Shown piece after piece: positions 6,077 to 10,340 of a stretch of 10,340 nt of DNA (position 1 is the stretch's first letter; every line of letters starts with the position of its first letter). Where the stretch lies: contig SLPR01000054.1 of the NCBI GenBank assembly GCA_007131895.1, forward strand, positions 1 through 10,340. Reading direction: 5' to 3'. The position numbers and the translations under genes were made by a program. Below the pieces are notes generated by a model. The model saw only the letters and a list, made by a program, of their open reading frames with translations. It was not told where the DNA came from and ran no database searches. Source of the stretch: Bacteroidales bacterium (GTDB lineage: Bacteria > Bacteroidota > Bacteroidia > Bacteroidales > UBA7960).

Positions 6077-7957
6077 ATGAACTATTTCCAGGCAGACAAT
6101 CTCAGTAAAGCTTACGCAGAAAAATTATTGTTTGAAAACATCAGTTTCGGCATTGACAAGGGCCAGAAGGTAGGGTTGATAGCCCGTAATGGTGCAGGTA
6201 AAACCACTTTGCTCAATATCATGATGCAAAGAGACATTCCTGATTCGGGGTCATGCAATTTCAGAAAAGGCCTGCGCATTGCATACCTTGATCAGAATCC
6301 GACGTTTGCTCCAGAACCCACGGTAATACAAACCATCCTGGATGATGACAGCCCGGTTATCAGCACCCTTAGAGAATATGAAAAGCAGGTGAGGCTCCAG
6401 GAGCTCGAACCGCAAAAGGCCGACAATGAATACCTGCAAAAGCTAATGGGTAAGATGGATGAACTGCAGGCATGGAACATGGAAGCCAAAATCAGGCAAA
6501 TCCTCTCTCAGCTGAAAATTGTTGATTTTGACCAGCCTGTAGGCGAACTATCCGGCGGGCAAATCAAAAGGGTGGCTTTGGCAAAAATACTTGTGGAAGA
6601 GGCTGATTTTATCATATTGGATGAACCCACCAACCACCTCGACCTGCAAATGATCGAATGGCTGGAAGAGTACCTGGCAAAGCAAAAGCTTACGATATTG
6701 ATGGTAACCCACGACAGGTACTTTCTTGACAATGTATGCAATGAAATACTTGAACTGGAGAACGGAAACATTTACCATTACAGAGGCAATTATGCATATT
6801 TCCTGGATAAGAAACAGGAACGGGAAGCCGATTTACAGATAAGAACGGAAAAAGCACGCAACCTGCTCAAAAAAGAGACAGAATGGATGAGACGCCAACC
6901 CAAGGCCCGTACCACAAAATCCAAAGCCCGAATCACTGCCTTTCATGAATTGAAGGAAACTGCATCGGGTCAATCCTCCAACCAACCTGGTGAAATCATT
7001 ATGCAGTCGGCACGTATGGGCAAAAAAATCCTGGAACTGGAAAATGTTTCTAAACGGTTTGATGAAAAGGTAATTATCGATAATTTCTCCTATATCTTTA
7101 AAAAGAAAGAAAAGGCAGGCATCGTGGGAATGAACGGCTCAGGGAAAACCACCCTGCTCAACATCATTACCCAAAAACTAAAACCCGATACGGGCAAGGT
7201 AAGCATTGGGGAAACAGTAGAGTTTGGTTACTATACCCAGGAAGGCATCAAGGTGGATGAAAGCAAAAGAGTGATTGATGTTATCAAAGATATTGCTGAA
7301 AGTATTAAGGTTGGCAAGGATGTAACCATGTCGGCCTCGCAATTTCTCCAGTATTTCAACTTCCCCCACTCCTCCCAGAATGATTTGGTGCGAAAACTCA
7401 GCGGAGGAGAAAAAAGGCGCCTGCACCTGCTCACCGTGTTGATGAAAAATCCCAACTTTCTCATTCTGGATGAGCCTACCAATGACCTTGATATTGCCAC
7501 ACTTAACGTTCTGGAAGACTTTCTGGAAAATTTTCCGGGATGCCTCATTGTAGTGTCCCATGACCGCTATTTTCTTGACAACCTGGTAGATCATGTTTTT
7601 GTCTTTGAAGGAGACGGAAAAATCAAGGATTTCCCCGGTAATTATACCGAATATCAGGATAAGAAAGCAGAGGAAAAACAGCAGATCAAGAAAACCGGTA
7701 AGATAACAGCTCCTAAAATTGAAACCACAAAACCCAAAGAAAAAACCAAACTTACCTTTAAGGAACAGAAGGAGTTTGACGAGCTGGAAAAGGCCATCGG
7801 AGAGCTTGAAATAACGAAAAAGGAAACTATTGATAAGATGAATTCCGGAGAACTCTCTCCTGATGAATTGCAAAAGATCTCAGCACTCTACGAGCAAATC
7901 GAAAAAGATCTGGAGCAAAAAGAAAACCGCTGGCTGGAACTTTCACAGTGGGCATAA
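6077..7957 (+). CDS. uup: ABC-F family ATPase, Uup-like
   Basis: A 626-residue soluble ATPase with two ABC domains in one chain and no membrane segments, as in ABC-F proteins acting on the ribosome. Domain 1 has P-loop ARNGAGKTT (36-44), signature LSGGQ (158-162) and Walker B FIILDEPTNHLD (178-189). Domain 2 has GMNGSGKTT (351-359), LSGGE (441-445) and FLILDEPTNDLD (461-472). The interdomain linker (about 240-310) is charged and helical. Residues 555-626 match the coiled-coil C-terminal domain (ABC_tran_CTD) typical of Uup, and FEGDGKIKDFPGNYTEY in front of it is also Uup-like. Ala36 replaces the usual first glycine of the P-loop, a tolerated substitution. Uup in E. coli is linked to ribosome function and to precise excision of transposons. 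The Uup-like subgroup is favoured over EttA or antibiotic-resistance types because of the C-terminal domain, but this is family-level inference. It is convergent with dnaN. Confidence 0.92.
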   Translation: MNYFQADNLSKAYAEKLLFENISFGIDKGQKVGLIARNGAGKTTLLNIMMQRDIPDSGSCNFRKGLRIAYLDQNPTFAPEPTVIQTILDDDSPVISTLREYEKQVRLQELEPQKADNEYLQKLMGKMDELQAWNMEAKIRQILSQLKIVDFDQPVGELSGGQIKRVALAKILVEEADFIILDEPTNHLDLQMIEWLEEYLAKQKLTILMVTHDRYFLDNVCNEILELENGNIYHYRGNYAYFLDKKQEREADLQIRTEKARNLLKKETEWMRRQPKARTTKSKARITAFHELKETASGQSSNQPGEIIMQSARMGKKILELENVSKRFDEKVIIDNFSYIFKKKEKAGIVGMNGSGKTTLLNIITQKLKPDTGKVSIGETVEFGYYTQEGIKVDESKRVIDVIKDIAESIKVGKDVTMSASQFLQYFNFPHSSQNDLVRKLSGGEKRRLHLLTVLMKNPNFLILDEPTNDLDIATLNVLEDFLENFPGCLIVVSHDRYFLDNLVDHVFVFEGDGKIKDFPGNYTEYQDKKAEEKQQIKKTGKITAPKIETTKPKEKTKLTFKEQKEFDELEKAIGELEITKKETIDKMNSGELSPDELQKISALYEQIEKDLEQKENRWLELSQWA

Positions 7958-7963
7958 AAAAAT

Positions 7964-7996
7964 AAAACAGGGAACATTTTCAACGTTCCCTGTTTT
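7964..7996. terminator. Bidirectional terminator between uup-like gene and dnaN
   Basis: AAAACAGGGAAC (7964-7975) and GTTCCCTGTTTT (7985-7996) form a perfect 12-bp stem with a 9-base loop. T-rich DNA follows on the plus strand, and the A-rich run at 7957-7967 supplies the U tract on the minus strand. It sits between two converging genes, so it should stop transcription from both. Confidence 0.9.
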
Positions 7997-8021
7997 GTTT
8001 TCCAATACCGAAGAGGCCCTG

Positions 8022-9146
8022 TTATGCATTAAGCATTACAGGCATAACGAGCATAAGGATGTCTTCATCCTTGTTTTCGTCATCCAGTGGCAGAATAAGT
8101 CCTGCCCTGTTGGGTTCAGACATTTCCATAACCACCTGATCTGTTTCAAGGTTGTTAAGCATTTCTACCATAAATTTACTGTTGAAGCCAATTTCCATGT
8201 CGTTGCCTTCGAAATGGCAGTTGAGTCTTTCTTTTGCCTCATTGCTATAGTCGAGGTCTTCGGCCATAAGGTGCAATTCTGTTCCGGCAATCTTAAACTT
8301 AACCTGGTAGGTTGCCTGGTTAGAAAACAAAGAAACCCTTCTGATGGCATTCAGGAATGGAGAGCGGTCCAGCGTTAGCTTGTTGGGGTTTTCCAATGGG
8401 ATAACAGCAGAATAGTTGGGATATTTACCATCTATCAGGCGGCACGTCATGGTTATGTTCCTGAAGTTAAACCGTGCGTTCTTCTCATTAAATTCAATAT
8501 CTACCGGAGCATCGCCCATGGCCAGGATGCCTTTTAGCTGATTAAGGGGCTTTTTGGGAAGTATAAATGCGGCACTCTCTTCCCCCTTAATATCATTGCG
8601 TCGATAGCGCACGAGCTTATGGGCGTCAGTGGCTACAAAAGTGATATTGTCGGTAGTGAGTTCTACATACACACCTGTCATAGTAGGCCTCAGCTCATCA
8701 TTACTGGCGGCAAAGATGGTTTTGCTGATGGCATTGTGCAGTATGTCTGATTCTATTTTCAGGTTGGTTGCATCCTCCAGTTGGGCAGGACTTGGGTATT
8801 CTGCGCCGTCCTGACCTGCAAGGCGATATTTTCCTTCACCTGCAAGGAGGCTGACACCATAATTTTCCTTATCTATTTCCAGTGTAACCGGAATATCTGA
8901 AAAAGTTTTCAGAGTATCCAGCAATAGTTTGGCAGGAATGGCTATGTTGCCCTCATCTTCAGCCATATCTACCGTAAGGCGGGCTGTCATGGTGGTTTCC
9001 AGATCTGATGCGGACACTTTCAGCTCATTGTCATTCAACTCAAACAGGAAGTTGTCCAGAATTGGTAAGGTATTGTTGGTGCTCAGCACACCACTAATTG
9101 ACTGTAACTGCTTTAATAGCAGACTGCTCGATACAATAAACTTCAT
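8022..9146 (-). CDS. dnaN: DNA polymerase III beta subunit (sliding clamp)
   Basis: A 374-residue beta clamp, the homodimeric ring that tethers DNA polymerase III and other repair and replication proteins to DNA. The opening MKFIVSSSLLLKQLQSISGV and the nearby NNTLPILDNFLFEL are typical of the family. So are ATDAHKLVRYRR in the middle domain, MTCRLIDGKYPNYSAVIP, and the C-terminal DILMLVMPVMLNA, which corresponds to the usual MPMRL end. Length is slightly above the 366 of E. coli. I chose the ATG at 9146, with AGG at 9152-9154 as a Shine-Dalgarno-like site. A GTG at 9152 in the same frame would add two residues but uses up that site. A promoter candidate lies in the 44-base gap upstream. The window shows no dnaA neighbour, and separation of dnaN from dnaA is common in Bacteroidota. 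Confidence 0.98.
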   Translation of the reverse strand: MKFIVSSSLLLKQLQSISGVLSTNNTLPILDNFLFELNDNELKVSASDLETTMTARLTVDMAEDEGNIAIPAKLLLDTLKTFSDIPVTLEIDKENYGVSLLAGEGKYRLAGQDGAEYPSPAQLEDATNLKIESDILHNAISKTIFAASNDELRPTMTGVYVELTTDNITFVATDAHKLVRYRRNDIKGEESAAFILPKKPLNQLKGILAMGDAPVDIEFNEKNARFNFRNITMTCRLIDGKYPNYSAVIPLENPNKLTLDRSPFLNAIRRVSLFSNQATYQVKFKIAGTELHLMAEDLDYSNEAKERLNCHFEGNDMEIGFNSKFMVEMLNNLETDQVVMEMSEPNRAGLILPLDDENKDEDILMLVMPVMLNA

Positions 9147-9172
9147 TTTCACCTGTTTTTATGATACGTTTG

Positions 9173-9180
9173 CAAAGATA
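9173..9180 (-). promoter_or_regulatory. Candidate dnaN promoter (-7 element)
   Basis: Read on the minus strand this is TATCTTTG, a full match to TAnnTTTG, lying between the DUF4340 stop and the dnaN start. The predicted start is near 9166, leaving a leader of about 20 bases. No clear -33 TTTG is found at the right spacing; that position falls inside the DUF4340 coding end. Confidence 0.4.
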
Positions 9181-9190
9181 ATTCTTTAAT

Positions 9191-10273
9191 CTAATCCGAT
9201 GATGGCTCAGCAGGTTTATTTTTAAAAAAGGATAAGGGCCTCAAGATTCGGTTAAACACATAATATTGTGCCAGTGCATATTCTCCACCATTCACCTGAA
9301 CGTAAAACCTGTTGGGGTCTTGACGAATACCCTCTGTGGCCCTTAGAACATCTTCAGGTGTTTTTCGGGCAAAAGCTCTTATATTGGTCTGCATGCCATC
9401 TTTTGTTTTTACGGAAATCTCCATAAAGGGTTGCTCAAACATCAACTCTTTTCTGATTTTTTCATCTTCTTCATCAGGTAAACGCTCATAATGAATATCC
9501 CTGAAAGATGACAAAAATCTCAATACACGGGCAGTATCTGCCTGAAAATACAACTCTTCTCCGTTATTCACTGCACTGAAAAACTGAAAATCTGTTCCCT
9601 TGGTGGGTTTCAGCAAAAATGACTCTCCTTCATTATCGTAAACATCTACACTGACAGAATAAATGGATTCGTATTCGACATCAATTATGACGGGATCGCG
9701 CCACATTCGTTGTTCGGGCCTGAATACTTCCGAAATACCTGTTTCATAACCGGGTCGCAGCACTTTAAACGCCACGTCCGAAGATGTTTTCCTCATGTAG
9801 GTGCTTTCTCCGTCGGGTGTATCCGGTCCTATTATTACAGACTGGTATCTTCTTTCATAAGGAAAATATCGAAATTTACCAAAGTTTACCCTATAGCCCA
9901 TGATAAAAACATCAACCAAAACTCCCTCCTTTAGCAACATCTCCTCAACCTGGTTTCTGTTGGCTATGCTTACAGGCTGCCTTACCGCCAAACGCTCCAA
10001 AACCCCAAGCAGCTCCCTAACTGCCAGGTCATTGGCATATAGTGAGCCGTCAAGCCTCCAGCGCCCCTGTTCATCTTTGTGAAGAACTATTTTATCTTCC
10101 CCGGAGAGGCTTTCCATCTCTATGCGGGTAACTTCCAGCTTTCTGTCAATACTAAAATCACGATCTTCTGCCCTGAAAGAAGACGATATATTTGACTGCC
10201 AGAATATAATCATTCCCAGCATCAGCAAACTCAATGAAAAAAGAAAAAATAATTTTGCGTTTCCTCTTCGCAT
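9191..10273 (-). CDS. DUF4340 domain membrane-anchored protein
   Basis: A 360-residue protein with a single N-terminal hydrophobic segment (about residues 8-25) after a short basic start (MRRGNAK). It should be anchored in the inner membrane with the rest in the periplasm. The body contains the DUF4340-type pattern IDRKLEVTRIEMESL, then VLHKDEQGRWRLDG (63-76), followed by LAVRQPVSI and the repeated mixed alpha/beta segments with ARVLRFLSSFRDIHYERL. DUF4340 (PF14238) has no established biochemical function; members often lie next to ABC-transporter auxiliary genes of the GldG type. In this window the only certain neighbour is dnaN, 44 bases downstream on the same strand. A possible upstream gene ends 14 bases before the start. 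The domain assignment is from recognition of pattern and architecture rather than a search. Confidence 0.72.
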   Translation of the reverse strand: MRRGNAKLFFLFSLSLLMLGMIIFWQSNISSSFRAEDRDFSIDRKLEVTRIEMESLSGEDKIVLHKDEQGRWRLDGSLYANDLAVRELLGVLERLAVRQPVSIANRNQVEEMLLKEGVLVDVFIMGYRVNFGKFRYFPYERRYQSVIIGPDTPDGESTYMRKTSSDVAFKVLRPGYETGISEVFRPEQRMWRDPVIIDVEYESIYSVSVDVYDNEGESFLLKPTKGTDFQFFSAVNNGEELYFQADTARVLRFLSSFRDIHYERLPDEEDEKIRKELMFEQPFMEISVKTKDGMQTNIRAFARKTPEDVLRATEGIRQDPNRFYVQVNGGEYALAQYYVFNRILRPLSFFKNKPAEPSSD

Positions 10274-10287
10274 ACTACTATAGCTTT

Positions 10288-10340
10288 TTATTGTACAATC
10301 CCGTTCACTGAAAAAGAAGAATCAATTTTAAACAAATTCC
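10288..10340 (-). CDS. Possible C-terminal end of an upstream gene (partial)
   Basis: On the minus strand one frame is open from the window edge to a TAA at 10288-10290 and would end NLFKIDSSFSVNGIVQ. It stops 14 bases before the DUF4340 start, a spacing that fits an operon. Only 16 residues are visible, so coding status is uncertain. In Bacteroidota a GldG-like ABC auxiliary gene would be a reasonable guess for this position, but nothing here proves it. Confidence 0.25.
   Translation of the reverse strand, partial: NLFKIDSSFSVNGIVQ

Noticed and set aside
7178..7873. 231-residue minus-strand open frame inside the ABC-F gene
   Set aside because: It is antisense to strongly conserved ABC motifs. 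The Phe/Leu-rich composition is what the complement of Lys/Glu-rich coding sequence gives.
7863..8378. 171-residue plus-strand frame spanning the end of the ABC-F gene and the dnaN C-terminus
   Set aside because: It runs through the bidirectional terminator hairpin and antisense to dnaN. The translation is low-complexity shadow sequence.
9147..9152. GTG at 9152 as the dnaN start
   Set aside because: The ATG two codons later gives the family-typical MKFIVSS start and leaves an AGG Shine-Dalgarno-like site properly placed before it.

Overview
The window looks like chromosomal DNA from a member of the Bacteroidota, probably a free-living or environmental Bacteroidia or Flavobacteriia relative. 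The grounds are protein character (DnaN, ATP-type PEPCK, ABC-F and DUF4340 sequences of Bacteroidota type), AT-rich intergenic DNA, little Shine-Dalgarno signal, and several promoter candidates matching the Bacteroidota -7 consensus TAnnTTTG. I see no insertion sequence, phage gene, tRNA, rRNA or CRISPR array.

Positions 25-2800 (minus strand) hold a compact light-related operon. It is transcribed as an FAD-binding photolyase-like protein, then a 51-residue DUF2256 zinc-ribbon-like protein, then a second photolyase/cryptochrome of the FeS-BCP (PhrB-like) type. The last two genes overlap by ATGA. Both flavoproteins are unusual. The first appears circularly permuted, with its alpha/beta domain at the C-terminus. 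The second lacks the four cysteines that would hold the family's [4Fe-4S] cluster.

Positions 3050-5329 (plus strand) encode an ATP-dependent PEP carboxykinase with an intact active site. It continues in frame for about 212 residues beyond the normal end of the enzyme, and I do not recognise this C-terminal extension. The 426-base gap that follows holds a long imperfect hairpin, a pair of related palindromic repeats with competing pairings, and a well-spaced promoter for a cold-shock protein gene (5756-5947). That gene ends in a rho-independent terminator.

Positions 6077-7957 (plus) encode an Uup-like ABC-F ATPase. It converges on dnaN (8022-9146, minus) across a near-perfect hairpin that should terminate transcription from both sides. 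Upstream of dnaN on the same strand is a membrane-anchored DUF4340 protein (9191-10273), and possibly the last codons of another gene at the window edge.

The housekeeping part (gluconeogenesis, cold shock, ribosome-associated ATPase, replication clamp) is ordinary. The points most worth a second look are the PEPCK extension, the permuted and cluster-less photolyase pair, and the structured intergenic region 5330-5755.
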